From Mycolicibacter engbaekii (GTDB taxonomy: Bacteria > Actinomycetota > Actinomycetes > Mycobacteriales > Mycobacteriaceae), in assembly GCF_002101585.1 (NCBI RefSeq), contig NZ_LQOT01000041.1:62001-126000 (forward strand): 64,000 nucleotides of DNA, given 5' to 3'. The notes below the pieces were generated by a model, which was not told the DNA's origin, did not search any database, and saw only the letters and a list, made by a program, of their open reading frames with translations. This document shows, one piece after another, positions 31,081-39,059 of the stretch. Numbering within the stretch: position 1 is the first letter of the stretch; the number at the start of each line of letters is the position of its first letter. A program made the position numbers and the translations under genes.

Positions 31081-31992
31081 TTAGCTTTGGGCCAAGCCCA
31101 GCCGCGCCACCAGCCACCGCCGCAGGTCCGGACCGTAGTCGTCACGGTCCAAGGCAAAGTCAACCGCAGCTTTGAGGTAGCCGCCCGGATTTCCCAGGTC
31201 GTGTCGCGAACCCCGATGAACGACGACGTGCACGGGGTGGCCCTCGGAGATCATCAGCGCTATCGCGTCGGTCAGCTGCACCTCGCCGCCGGCTCCGCGG
31301 TCGATGCGCCGCAGGGCGTCGAACACCGCCCGGTCCAGCACATAGCGGCCTGCCGCGGCATAGGTCGACGGCGCGTCTTGGGCCTTGGGCTTCTCGACCA
31401 TCCCCTTGACCCGCATCACGTCCGGGTTGTCACCGTCGGGCAGCGGCTCGACGTCGAAGACGCCGTAGGCGCTGACTTCCTCCGGGCTGACCTCGATGGC
31501 GCACAGCACGGTGCCGCCCCGGCGGGCCCGCACCTTCGACATGGTCTCCAGCACTCCGGTGGGCAACACCAGGTCGTCGGGCAGCAGCACCGCGACGGCG
31601 TCTTCGTCGACAGACAAGGTGGGCTCGACGCAGCTGATCGCATGCCCGAGCCCCAGCGGCTCGGCCTGCACCACCGATTCGACCTTGATCAGTTGCGGCG
31701 CCCGGCGCACCTTGGCCAGCATGGCCTTCTTCCCCCGGGCCTCCAACGTGCCTTCGAGCACCAGGTCTTCCACGAAGTGCGCGACCACGCCGTCCTTGCC
31801 CTCGGAGGTGATGATCACCAACCGCTCGGCACCGGCCTCAGCGGCCTCGGCGGCGACCAGCTCGATGCCGGGGGTGTCGACGACGGGCAGCAGTTCTTTG
31901 GGCACCGTCTTGGTCGCGGGCAGAAAACGGGTGCCCAAACCCGCCGCGGGCACAATGGCAGTGCGCGGGATCGGAACCTTTGGCGTGGGCAT
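31081..31992 (-). CDS. galU: UTP--glucose-1-phosphate uridylyltransferase
   Basis: Makes UDP-glucose from UTP and glucose-1-phosphate for envelope glycans and trehalose. 303 residues with the nucleotidyl-transfer motif PAAGLGTRFLPATKTVPKEL (residues 15-34), VEKPKAQDAPS (catalytic Lys region) and the GEVQLTDAIALM segment. ATG at 31992. Divergent from the 5-formyl-THF cyclo-ligase gene across about 76 bp; first gene of galU-moeA-rimJ. Confidence 0.97.
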   Translation of the reverse strand: MPTPKVPIPRTAIVPAAGLGTRFLPATKTVPKELLPVVDTPGIELVAAEAAEAGAERLVIITSEGKDGVVAHFVEDLVLEGTLEARGKKAMLAKVRRAPQLIKVESVVQAEPLGLGHAISCVEPTLSVDEDAVAVLLPDDLVLPTGVLETMSKVRARRGGTVLCAIEVSPEEVSAYGVFDVEPLPDGDNPDVMRVKGMVEKPKAQDAPSTYAAAGRYVLDRAVFDALRRIDRGAGGEVQLTDAIALMISEGHPVHVVVHRGSRHDLGNPGGYLKAAVDFALDRDDYGPDLRRWLVARLGLAQS

Positions 31993-32068
31993 TGTTCACA
32001 CGATAACCGCAGTCGACTTCACCCCTTCGGCTGGCGGTGGGCGAGCCGAAGCTGACAGTCTGTTTGCC

Positions 32069-32686
32069 GTGACCGACGACGCGGTAATGGCCGCCAAGTC
32101 CGCGTTGCGGGCGCGATTGCTCGCCGAGCGGCGCGCGGTGTCCCCCCAGGTGCACGACGCCGAGGCCACCGCGTTGGCCGCCCATCTGGAGCACCTGGCC
32201 GGCACCGCCGGCACCGTGTGCGCCCATCTGCCGGTGGGCAGCGAGCCGGGGTCGGCCGAGATGCTGGACCGCCTGGCCGGCCGGGGCGTGCGGGTGCTGC
32301 TCCCGGTGGTGCGCATTGGGGAAGACGGCAGCCCGCTGCCGCTGTGGTGGGGCGATTACCGGCCGGAGGCGCTGACCACGGCCCGCTACGGGCTGCTCGA
32401 GCCGCCGCAGCCGTGGTTGGCCCCGGACACCATGGCGCAGGCGGACCTCATCGTGGTGCCGGCGGTGGCCGTCGACCGCCGGGGTGCGCGGCTGGGCCGC
32501 GGCGGCGGCTTCTACGACCGATCGCTGCCGTGGCGCGACCCGCGGACTCCGCTGGTTGCGATCGTGCGGGACGCCGAACTCGTCGATGAGCTGCCCGCCG
32601 AGGACCACGATGTGCCGATGACTCATGTGCTGACACCGGGCCTGGGCCTGGTGCCGCTGCAACCGCGCTCATGCGGCCAGGAATGA
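32069..32686 (+). CDS. 5-formyltetrahydrofolate cyclo-ligase
   Basis: Converts 5-formyl-THF to 5,10-methenyl-THF with ATP (MTHFS; Rv0992c-type). 205 residues; the family signature GRGGGFYDRSL and upstream VPAVAVDRRGARLG are present, with KSALRARLLAERR at the N-terminus and LPAEDHDVPMTHVLTP at the C-terminus. GTG at 32069 or ATG at 32087 may be the start. Divergent from galU, 74 bp upstream of ruc. Confidence 0.92.
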   Translation: MTDDAVMAAKSALRARLLAERRAVSPQVHDAEATALAAHLEHLAGTAGTVCAHLPVGSEPGSAEMLDRLAGRGVRVLLPVVRIGEDGSPLPLWWGDYRPEALTTARYGLLEPPQPWLAPDTMAQADLIVVPAVAVDRRGARLGRGGGFYDRSLPWRDPRTPLVAIVRDAELVDELPAEDHDVPMTHVLTPGLGLVPLQPRSCGQE

Positions 32687-32705
32687 GAAAGGCCACATAG
32701 GCGTT

Positions 32706-32732
32706 CTAGCACTTGGCACGGTAGAGTGCTAA
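32706..32732 (+). promoter_or_regulatory. CIRCE element (HrcA operator) upstream of ruc
   Basis: CTAGCACTT, 9 bp, GAGTGCTAA. The CIRCE consensus is TTAGCACTC-N9-GAGTGCTAA: the right arm and the spacing are exact and the left arm differs at two ends. It lies 29 bp before the ruc start. In M. tuberculosis, Rv0991c and Rv0990c are part of the HrcA heat-shock regulon together with groES/groEL, which this site independently supports. Confidence 0.88.
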
Positions 32733-32760
32733 CGCGATTGTTCGATCCACGGAGGTTTAC

Positions 32761-33111
32761 GTGCCCACCTACAGCTACGCCTGCACCGAGTGCAGCAACC
32801 GCTTCGACGTGGTCCAGGCCTTCACCGATGACGCCCTGACCAACTGCGAAGACTGCAACGGCCGGCTGCGCAAGATCTTCGGGAAAGTCGGCGTGGTGTT
32901 CAAGGGCAGCGGCTTCTACCGCACAGACAGCCGCGAAGCGGGTAAATCGTCGTCGAACGGCAACGGCAGCAGCGCCTCTGCCGCCTCGTCCTCCAGCGAC
33001 TCCGGCAGCAGTTCCGGCAGCAGCACGAGCGCATCGGCCGACAAGTCCAGCGGCAGCAGCAGCGCCACGTCCGGTTCCACCGCCGCCGCGCCCGCAGCCG
33101 CCTCCAGCTGA
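32761..33111 (+). CDS. ruc: FmdB-type zinc-ribbon protein, Ruc-like redox chaperone
   Basis: 116 residues: an FmdB zinc ribbon with Cys8, Cys11, Cys29 and Cys32, then VGVVFKGSGFYRTDSR, then a 60-residue Ser/Gly/Ala-rich disordered tail. The M. tuberculosis orthologue Rv0991c (Ruc) has been described as a redox-regulated chaperone whose cysteines release zinc on oxidation and whose disordered tail is required. GTG at 32761 has GGAGG 5 nt upstream. Heat-shock control is indicated by the CIRCE element. First gene of a probable pair with the SAF-domain gene. Confidence 0.9.
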   Translation: MPTYSYACTECSNRFDVVQAFTDDALTNCEDCNGRLRKIFGKVGVVFKGSGFYRTDSREAGKSSSNGNGSSASAASSSSDSGSSSGSSTSASADKSSGSSSATSGSTAAAPAAASS

Positions 33112-33124
33112 ACCGTTATCCACA

Positions 33125-33158
33125 GTCGCCCGCCCGGGCGACGGCCCGGGGGCCCTTT
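33125..33158 (+). terminator. Double hairpin after ruc
   Basis: GTCGCCCG-CC-CGGGCGAC (33125-33142) is followed by GGCCC-GG-GGGCC (33143-33154) and CTTT. The second stem with a short T run could partly terminate transcription between ruc and the SAF-domain gene, or lower expression of the latter. Evidence is secondary-structure potential only. Confidence 0.4.
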
Positions 33159-33177
33159 GTCGGCCTAGCGTGACGCC

Positions 33178-33825
33178 ATGGGCGACTCGCTCAACCCCAC
33201 CCTGATCAGCCGGCTGTCGCAGACCCTGCGCCCGGACTGGGCCCGGACGGTGCGCGCCCGCCGAGTGACCGCGGGCGCCTTGGTCGTGCTGGCCGGCATC
33301 GCCGCATTCCGGACCGACCCACGAGACGACCTGGTGGAGGTCGTGGTGGCCCGCCGCGACATCGCCCCGGGCACCACCCTGACCGTCGAGGACGTCCAAC
33401 GCCAAACCCGCCCGGCCCCCACGGTTCCCGACGGCGCCGCCACGGACATCACGGCGGTGCTGCAGGCGACACTGGCCGGCCCGGCCCGGCGCGGCGAGGT
33501 CCTCACCGACCTGCGGCTGTTGGGCCGCCGCCTCAGCGAGGCGGCCGCGGGGCCTGATGCCCGCATCGTGAGCGTGCACCCCGCCGACGCCGGGCTGCTC
33601 GACGTTGTGCGCCCCGGCGACGTCGTCGACGTCGTGACCGCCGCTCCGGACGATTCCGCCGGTTCGCCCGGCGCCGCCCGGGTGTTGGCCGGTGGCGGGA
33701 TCGTGGTGCTGGTCTCCGGCCAGCACCACGACGACCGGGTGGTGCTGGTGGCGTTGCCGGCCACCGCTGCCGTCGCGGTCGCCGGCGCCACGCTGGGTCA
33801 GGCCGTGACGCTGACCCTGCGCTGA
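33178..33825 (+). CDS. SAF-domain membrane-anchored protein (CpaB/RcpC-like)
   Basis: 215 residues (Rv0990c-type). A short cytosolic N-terminus is followed by one TM segment (VTAGALVVLAGIAAF, about 33-47) and an SAF domain beginning VVVARRDIAPGTTLTVEDV, as in the pilus-assembly protein CpaB/RcpC. No pilus genes are near, and M. tuberculosis keeps the same isolated gene behind ruc, so a role in heat or envelope stress is more likely. Start ATG at 33178. Convergent with mscL, 4 bp apart. Confidence 0.85.
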   Translation: MGDSLNPTLISRLSQTLRPDWARTVRARRVTAGALVVLAGIAAFRTDPRDDLVEVVVARRDIAPGTTLTVEDVQRQTRPAPTVPDGAATDITAVLQATLAGPARRGEVLTDLRLLGRRLSEAAAGPDARIVSVHPADAGLLDVVRPGDVVDVVTAAPDDSAGSPGAARVLAGGGIVVLVSGQHHDDRVVLVALPATAAVAVAGATLGQAVTLTLR

Positions 33826-33829
33826 ACCG

Positions 33830-34261
33830 TCACGCCGCGGCGGCCGGCTGCGGGCTGGCGCAGAACTTGCACTTTCTGGCGTCGGCGTCGATCTCCGACC
33901 GACACTCCGGGCAGGTCTTGGTGGGCGCCTCGTCGCCGAACACCGACTTGCCGCGCCGCTTCTGAATGTGCTTGTAGGGCAGCACGATAACGAAGTAGAC
34001 GGTGGCCATGAACACGATGAAGTAGATGATCGCCGAGAGGAACGCTCCGAGGTCGACGAAGGTCGCCTCGTTGCCTTCCGCCCCCATTTGGTAACCCAGC
34101 CCCAGCCCTGCCGTGTCGGGCTGCGCGGCCGAGACCAGCGGGTTGACCACGCTGTCGGTGAAGGCCTTGACCAGGTTGGAAAACGCCAGTGCGACCACCA
34201 GACCGATGGCCACCGTGATGACGTCATCGCGCATCAGGAAATTCTTGAACCCCTTGAGCAC
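33830..34261 (-). CDS. mscL: MscL-family mechanosensitive channel with C-terminal zinc ribbon
   Basis: 143 residues from GTG at 34261 (GGGGAG upstream). MscL architecture is clear: LKGFKNFLMRDD, TM1 (about 14-36) with FTDSVVNPL, a periplasmic loop, TM2 (about 76-97) with VLPYKHIQKRR. Instead of the usual charged helical tail, the protein ends in a rubredoxin-like zinc knuckle, C117PEC120...C131KFC134. It is at the same position as Rv0985c but differs from that protein in TM1 and tail. It should release solutes on hypo-osmotic shock; the knuckle might bind metal or tune gating or assembly. Confidence 0.85.
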   Translation of the reverse strand: MLKGFKNFLMRDDVITVAIGLVVALAFSNLVKAFTDSVVNPLVSAAQPDTAGLGLGYQMGAEGNEATFVDLGAFLSAIIYFIVFMATVYFVIVLPYKHIQKRRGKSVFGDEAPTKTCPECRSEIDADARKCKFCASPQPAAAA

Positions 34262-34369
34262 CGCAACTCCCCTTCCGTACGGATGCACTGCGAAGCGGCG
34301 CCACGCCGCCTACGGCGAACCGTAATGGCCGCTGCGGAGTCGGTACGGGGGATTTCGAGAAGTCGAACC

Positions 34370-34486
34370 TCAACCGTGATGCGGCGGGATGTTGTCCCGC
34401 AACCAGCGCTCGCGTTCCTCGGCCTCACGGGCGTCGTCGGGGTCGCGTTCGTCCGACGACGACTGATGCTCTTCGAGTCCGGGCAT
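34370..34486 (-). CDS. Small acidic protein downstream of moaB2
   Basis: A 38-residue reading frame from ATG at 34486, 6 bp after the moaB2 stop codon. It is rich in Asp, Glu and Arg in its middle (DERDPDDAREAEERERW) and ends RDNIPPHHG. Its codon use and the tight spacing behind moaB2 suggest a real small gene, probably helical. I recall similar short frames beside moaB2 in other mycobacteria but cannot confirm. Function unknown. Confidence 0.55.
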   Translation of the reverse strand: MPGLEEHQSSSDERDPDDAREAEERERWLRDNIPPHHG

Positions 34487-34492
34487 GGCGGC

Positions 34493-35029
34493 TCAGATCT
34501 CCAGACTGGACAGTTGGCCGATGATCGCCGCGGCCAGCGGGTTCAGTGTCGCCATGCCGTCACGGACCGCCGCCCGCGACCCGGCCAGGTTGACCACCAG
34601 GGTGCTGCCCGAGACGCCGGCCAGACCACGCGAGAGCCCGGCCTCGGCGATCCCGGCGGACAGCCCGGACGCCCGCAGCGCCTCGGCGATGCCGAGGATC
34701 TCGCGGTCCAGCAGCTCGCGGGTGGCCTCGGGGGTGACGTCGCGCGGGGTGACCCCGGTACCGCCCACCGAAACGACCAGGTCGACCCCGCCGATCACCG
34801 CCGTGTTCAGCGCGTTGCGGATCTCCACCTCGTCGGCGGCGACGGCGACGACACCGTCGACCATGAATCCGCCTTCGGCCAACAGTTCGGTGACCAACGG
34901 GCCATTGTGGTCCTCATCGCCGTGGGCGGTGCGGTCGTCGACAACGACGACAAGGGCGCGGCCGGCGAGTTCTCGGGACTGCTCCATGGGTGCAACCGTA
35001 TATCCGGAAAGCGTCGTCCGGGTCACCAA
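34493..35029 (-). CDS. moaB2: Molybdopterin adenylyltransferase-like protein MoaB2
   Basis: MogA/MoaB fold enzyme, expected to adenylate molybdopterin before MoeA acts. 178 residues from GTG at 35029 (4 bp after the pepD stop) or 164 from ATG at 34987. The MPT-binding motif VSVGGTGVTPRDVTPEAT is intact, with DEDHNGPLVTELLAEGG and GVSGSTLVVNLAGSRAAVRDG. Same order as M. tuberculosis (pepD, moaB2, mscL). Last functional partner of the mprA-mprB-pepD group; its link with the stress protease is by position only. Confidence 0.92.
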   Translation of the reverse strand: MVTRTTLSGYTVAPMEQSRELAGRALVVVVDDRTAHGDEDHNGPLVTELLAEGGFMVDGVVAVAADEVEIRNALNTAVIGGVDLVVSVGGTGVTPRDVTPEATRELLDREILGIAEALRASGLSAGIAEAGLSRGLAGVSGSTLVVNLAGSRAAVRDGMATLNPLAAAIIGQLSSLEI

Positions 35030-35033
35030 CCCG

Positions 35034-36395
35034 TCACTGCTGTGCTTTGCCCAGGGTTACCTGCGCGGTCTTGGTCGCTCCGGAGGGGTCCAGATAGGTC
35101 AGCGTCACCTGGTCGCCGGGCGCCTTGGAACGCACCGCGGCGACCAGCGCGTCGGCGCTGCCGATGGGGCGCTTGTCGAACGCCGTCACCGTCGCTCCTT
35201 CGGGCAGACCGGCCTTGGCGGCCGCCTCGCCGGGCACCACCTCCACCACCTTGGCGCCGTGCAGGCTGCGCTCGCTGGTGACGCGCACCCCCAGGGAGGC
35301 GTGCGACGCCGTGTGGTCCGGCGAGTTGATGAGTTCGTCGGCGATCCGCTTGGCCTGGTCGACCGGGATGGCAAAGCCGAGGCCGATCGATCCGCCCTGG
35401 GCTTCGCCGGAATCGCCGCCCATCGTGGCGATCGCCGAGTTGACGCCCACCAGATCGCCGTTCATGTTGACCAGCGCGCCACCGGAGTTGCCCGGGTTGA
35501 TCGCGGCGTCGGTCTGGATGGCGTCGAGGACGGTGTTCTGGTTGCCCGCCTCCCCCGTGGTGGAGACCGGCCGGTTGAGAGCGCTGACGATGCCCGTGGT
35601 CACGGTGCCTTCCAGCCCGAGCGGCGAGCCGACCGCCACGACGTGCTGGCCCACCCGCAAGTCTGCCGAGGAGCCGATCGTGATCGGGGTCAGCCCCGAG
35701 ACACCCTGGACGCGCACCACGGCGATGTCGCTGGCCGGATCGGTGCCCACCACCGTGAACGGGGCGGTGCGTCCGTCGGAGAACGTCACCGTGGTCTTCG
35801 GCCCCGGCTTGCCGGCCGCGTCGGGTTTGGCGGCCGCTGCGGCCACCACGTGGTGGTTGGTCAGGATCATCCCGTCGGCCGACAGGACGATGCCCGATCC
35901 CTCCTCGGACTGGCGTCCCAGGTCGGTCTCCAGCATGACGACGCTGGGCACCACCTTCGCCGCGACTTTCTCCACCGAACCGTCCGGCAGATTCACCGCC
36001 GCCGGAACGCCCGGGTTCTGAAAGCCGGGAATGTGACCTCCAGCCGCGATCGGCCGCTGATCGGAGTTCAGCGCCGAACCGACCACCCCGCCCATGACGC
36101 CGGACATCACCGCGATACCGACCGCTCCCAGCACCAGCCCGCCCGTGCGGGACCGCTTCGGTGCCGGACCGCCCGGGCGCGGGCCCCCGCCGTTGGGGGC
36201 GTCATAGGCGGTGCGATAGCCCGAAGGCCTGCCCTGATGCTGGACGTAACGCCAGTCGTAGGGCGGCGGGTACGAGCCCGGCACGGGCCCGCCCGGATAA
36301 CCGGTCTGCCCGCGTTGGTCCGCACCGGTGGAACCGGCCGGGTGGGGCCGTTCCGGTTGCGCAGGCGGCGGGAGGTACCCGGGGTAATTCGTCAT
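35034..36395 (-). CDS. pepD: HtrA-like serine protease PepD
   Basis: 453 residues: a Pro/Gly-rich cytosolic N-terminus (1-80), one TM segment (about 85-107), a trypsin-like domain with His182 (TNHHV), Asp223 (ASDIAVV) and Ser304 (NPGNSGGAL), and a C-terminal PDZ domain (about 350-445). Rv0983 acts in envelope stress together with MprAB and SigE. ATG at 36395; the 57-bp gap after mprB may hold a separate promoter. Active-site triad complete. Confidence 0.96.
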   Translation of the reverse strand: MTNYPGYLPPPAQPERPHPAGSTGADQRGQTGYPGGPVPGSYPPPYDWRYVQHQGRPSGYRTAYDAPNGGGPRPGGPAPKRSRTGGLVLGAVGIAVMSGVMGGVVGSALNSDQRPIAAGGHIPGFQNPGVPAAVNLPDGSVEKVAAKVVPSVVMLETDLGRQSEEGSGIVLSADGMILTNHHVVAAAAAKPDAAGKPGPKTTVTFSDGRTAPFTVVGTDPASDIAVVRVQGVSGLTPITIGSSADLRVGQHVVAVGSPLGLEGTVTTGIVSALNRPVSTTGEAGNQNTVLDAIQTDAAINPGNSGGALVNMNGDLVGVNSAIATMGGDSGEAQGGSIGLGFAIPVDQAKRIADELINSPDHTASHASLGVRVTSERSLHGAKVVEVVPGEAAAKAGLPEGATVTAFDKRPIGSADALVAAVRSKAPGDQVTLTYLDPSGATKTAQVTLGKAQQ

Positions 36396-36452
36396 GTTTG
36401 TTGTCTACTCCTAGTGACGCGAGGCGGCAGCGACGTTGCCTCACCACCATGC

Positions 36453-37904
36453 CTACGTGGACTGAGAAGCGCCTGTGACGGCTGTGGCCGAAGCGGGTGC
36501 CGCGGAGGTGGGACCGCCGGGCAGCACCATCCGAAACGACGTGCCGGGCGGCTTGCCCCCGGGGATGGTCTCTCCGATGGTGATCGCCCCGCCGTGTTTG
36601 AGCACCACCTGCTTGACGATCGCCAGCCCCAGCCCGGATCCGGGCATGGCACGCGCGGAATCCGAGCGGTAGAAGCGCTCGAACACCAACTCCCGCTGGC
36701 TCTCCGGAATGCCCGGCCCCTGGTCCGAGACGACCATCTCCACGTGCGTGGGGTCGAGCTGACGCATCCGCAACCCGACGACCCCGCCCGACGGACTCCA
36801 CTTGGCCGCGTTGTCGAGCAGGTTGAGCACCGCGCGGGACAGGCCCGCGGCATCGCCGTAGACGTACCAGGGCACCACCTGGATATCGAACTCGATGTCG
36901 TTGCGGCGCCGCCGGACCCGCTCCATGCTGCGGTCGACGACCTCGGTGAGGTCGACCTGTTCGTTGGCGACCTCACGCTGATCGTCGCGGGTGAGGTCCA
37001 CCAGATCGCCCACCAGCGTGGACAATTCCTCGATCTGCCCGATTGCGTCGGCACGCAGTTCGGCCATCTCCTCTTCGGGCAGCTGCGGGGCGCCCGGCGC
37101 CGCCGAGGCCATCAACAGCTCGACATTGGTGCGCAGGGACGTCAGCGGGGTCTTGAGCTCATGGCCGGCATCGGCGACCAGTCGGGCCTGGCGCTCTCGC
37201 GACTCCGCCAGCGCCCGCAGCATCGCGTTGAACGCCTCGGTGAGGCGGGCCAGCTCGTCGCTGCCATACACCGGTATCGGTCGCAGGTCGTCGGTGCGCG
37301 CCACGCGTTCGGCCGCCTCGGTCAACCGGCCCACCGGCCGCAGCCCGGCGCGGGTCACCATGCCGCCGGCAATCGCGGCCACCACGACGCCCACGCCGCC
37401 GACGACCAGCAGCACCCATCGCAGCTTCATCGTCACCGCCTGGGTGGGTGCCAGGCTCTTGGAGATCAACAAGGTGCTGCCGTTGGGCAGGTGCACGGCC
37501 AGCACCCGCTGGCCGGACGCGGTGCGGCGCGACAGGAACAGCTCGCCGCGGATGACGGCCTTCTCCTGCTGGCCCACCGGCAGCCGCTGGCCGGGCTGAT
37601 TCGCGGTGTAGATCGACCGGCCCGGATTGACCAGCATGGCGTTGACGTCGGAATAGGCGGTGCCCTCGATCGCCTTGCGGGGATCGGCGGCCAGCGAGCC
37701 ACTGGCGATCAGCATCTCGGCCCGGCTCTGCAGCTGATTGTCGATGTCGTTGTAGAGCGCAGCCGAAATCACGGCGTAGACGGCGACGGCCATCAGCACC
37801 ACCACCAATGCCACCATCGACATCGCCAGCAGCATTACCCGCCAGCGCAGCGAGAGGGAGGTCTTCTTCGCCTCTTCACCCTGCCGACGGCGGAACGATT
37901 GCAT
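36453..37904 (-). CDS. mprB: Sensor histidine kinase MprB
   Basis: 483 residues: TM1 about 22-43, an extracytoplasmic sensor (about 45-160), TM2 about 162-184, HAMP domain, dimerisation/phospho-acceptor motif ADAGHELKTPLTSLR with His248, and an HATPase domain with N box LLDNAAKW, G boxes DQGPGIPE and GSGLGLAI. Responds to envelope stress (detergents, unfolded exported proteins) in M. tuberculosis. Its ATG overlaps the mprA stop by one base. Confidence 0.95.
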   Translation of the reverse strand: MQSFRRRQGEEAKKTSLSLRWRVMLLAMSMVALVVVLMAVAVYAVISAALYNDIDNQLQSRAEMLIASGSLAADPRKAIEGTAYSDVNAMLVNPGRSIYTANQPGQRLPVGQQEKAVIRGELFLSRRTASGQRVLAVHLPNGSTLLISKSLAPTQAVTMKLRWVLLVVGGVGVVVAAIAGGMVTRAGLRPVGRLTEAAERVARTDDLRPIPVYGSDELARLTEAFNAMLRALAESRERQARLVADAGHELKTPLTSLRTNVELLMASAAPGAPQLPEEEMAELRADAIGQIEELSTLVGDLVDLTRDDQREVANEQVDLTEVVDRSMERVRRRRNDIEFDIQVVPWYVYGDAAGLSRAVLNLLDNAAKWSPSGGVVGLRMRQLDPTHVEMVVSDQGPGIPESQRELVFERFYRSDSARAMPGSGLGLAIVKQVVLKHGGAITIGETIPGGKPPGTSFRMVLPGGPTSAAPASATAVTGASQST

Positions 37905-38596
37905 CAGGGGGGCGTCTCGCGAAGCACGTAACCCACCCCGCGCACGGTGTAGATCAGCCGCGGCTCCCCTTCGGCTTCGGTCTTACGACGCAGGTACCCG
38001 ATGTAGACCTCCAGCGCGTTGCCCGAGGTGGGGAAGTCGAAGCCCCACACCTCCTCGAGAATCCGGCTGCGGGTGAGAACCCGGCGCGGATTGGCGATGA
38101 GCATCTCCAGCAGGGCGAACTCGGTGCGGGTGAGACTGATCTGGCGGTCCCCCCGGGTGACCTCGCGGGTCACCGGGTCCAGCGTGAGGTCCTCGAACGA
38201 CATCGCCACCGATTCGCTGAGCTCCTCGGCGGTGGTGCGGCGCAGCAGCGCCCGCATCCGGGCCAGCAGTTCCTCCAGCGCGAACGGCTTGGGCAGGTAG
38301 TCGTCGGCCCCGGCATCCAGGCCGGCGACGCGCTCGGAGACCGAGTCGCGGGCCGTCAGGACCAGGATCGGCAGGTCATCACCGGTGCTCCGCAGCTGAC
38401 GGCAGACCTCCAGGCCGTCCAGCCGCGGCATCATGACGTCCAGGATCATCGCGTCCGGACGGTCGTTGGTGATGGCCTCGAGCGCCTCGACCCCATCGGT
38501 GGCCAACGAGACGGAGTAACCATTGAACGACAACGACCTGCGTAACGACTCGCGCACAGCGCGGTCGTCATCAACAACCAATACCCGGGTAGCCAT
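37904..38596 (-). CDS. mprA: Response regulator MprA
   Basis: 230-residue OmpR/PhoB-type regulator: receiver domain with acidic pocket DDD (9-11), phospho-acceptor Asp53 (MILDVMMP) and conserved Thr/Lys of TARDS and LPKPF; C-terminal winged helix with [24 protein letters not shown] and [29 protein letters not shown]. Partner of MprB; the pair controls pepD, sigE and its own genes in M. tuberculosis. Confidence 0.96.
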   Translation of the reverse strand: MATRVLVVDDDRAVRESLRRSLSFNGYSVSLATDGVEALEAITNDRPDAMILDVMMPRLDGLEVCRQLRSTGDDLPILVLTARDSVSERVAGLDAGADDYLPKPFALEELLARMRALLRRTTAEELSESVAMSFEDLTLDPVTREVTRGDRQISLTRTEFALLEMLIANPRRVLTRSRILEEVWGFDFPTSGNALEVYIGYLRRKTEAEGEPRLIYTVRGVGYVLRETPP

Positions 38597-38660
38597 GGGT
38601 GCTATCCAATCATCCGAGTGGCGATCTGGGGGGCCAGACGCCGGTCGTGTCGGATCCTAA

Positions 38661-38834
38661 TTAGCGGCGATCGAGATCGATGAGACCCAGACGTGCGGCT
38701 TTGAGCAGACGGCGCGGCACCTTGTGGGCACGTCCGGCGACGGACACGGTGACCAGGCCGGTTGCCTCAGCCTTCCACTGTGCGCGGCGACTGCGAGTGT
38801 TCGCACGCGACATCCTGCGTTTCGGCACGGCCAT
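38661..38834 (-). CDS. rpmF: 50S ribosomal protein L32 (zinc-free form)
   Basis: 57 residues beginning [17 protein letters not shown], the standard L32 start, and ending GLIDLDRR. It has no cysteines, so it is the C-minus type that replaces zinc-binding L32 and works without zinc. ATG at 38834 has GGAGAGG upstream. Same place as Rv0979A, next to mprA. Confidence 0.95.
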   Translation of the reverse strand: MAVPKRRMSRANTRSRRAQWKAEATGLVTVSVAGRAHKVPRRLLKAARLGLIDLDRR

Positions 38835-39025
38835 GGTCGAGCCTCTCCTGTTGTTGGCATAGTGCCGCTCGATTCCAGCGGCGGGACTATCGCAAAGGAT
38901 AGCCGGTGACCAGCGTCGGCTCCAAAATAGCGAACGCCCCACCACAGCGCGCCACAACATAAGGAGAGCCGTAGCTGCGGAGCGCGGGGGCAGCGCACCT
39001 TGACGCGACACCGCCGGTACCGGCT

Positions 39026-39041
39026 AACCTACCGGTTGGTT
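39026..39041. promoter_or_regulatory. Near-perfect palindrome upstream of the AtuA-acc operon
   Basis: AACCTACCGGTTGGTT is self-complementary except at one symmetric pair. It lies 18 bp before the start of the first operon gene, where a repressor would block initiation. No regulator gene is adjacent, so the protein that binds it is unknown; a TetR-type regulator acting from elsewhere is likely. Confidence 0.5.
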
Positions 39042-39059
39042 GAGGGATGGGATGTGGGG

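Noticed and set aside
33178..33825. SAF-domain gene as evidence for a Flp pilus locus
   Set aside because: No cpaA/C/E/F, tadA or flp genes are in the window, and the same isolated gene follows ruc in M. tuberculosis.
34485..37931. 1148-codon open frame antisense to moaB2, pepD and mprB
   Set aside because: All three minus-strand genes are certain by motif; the antisense product is low-complexity and is a GC-skew artefact.
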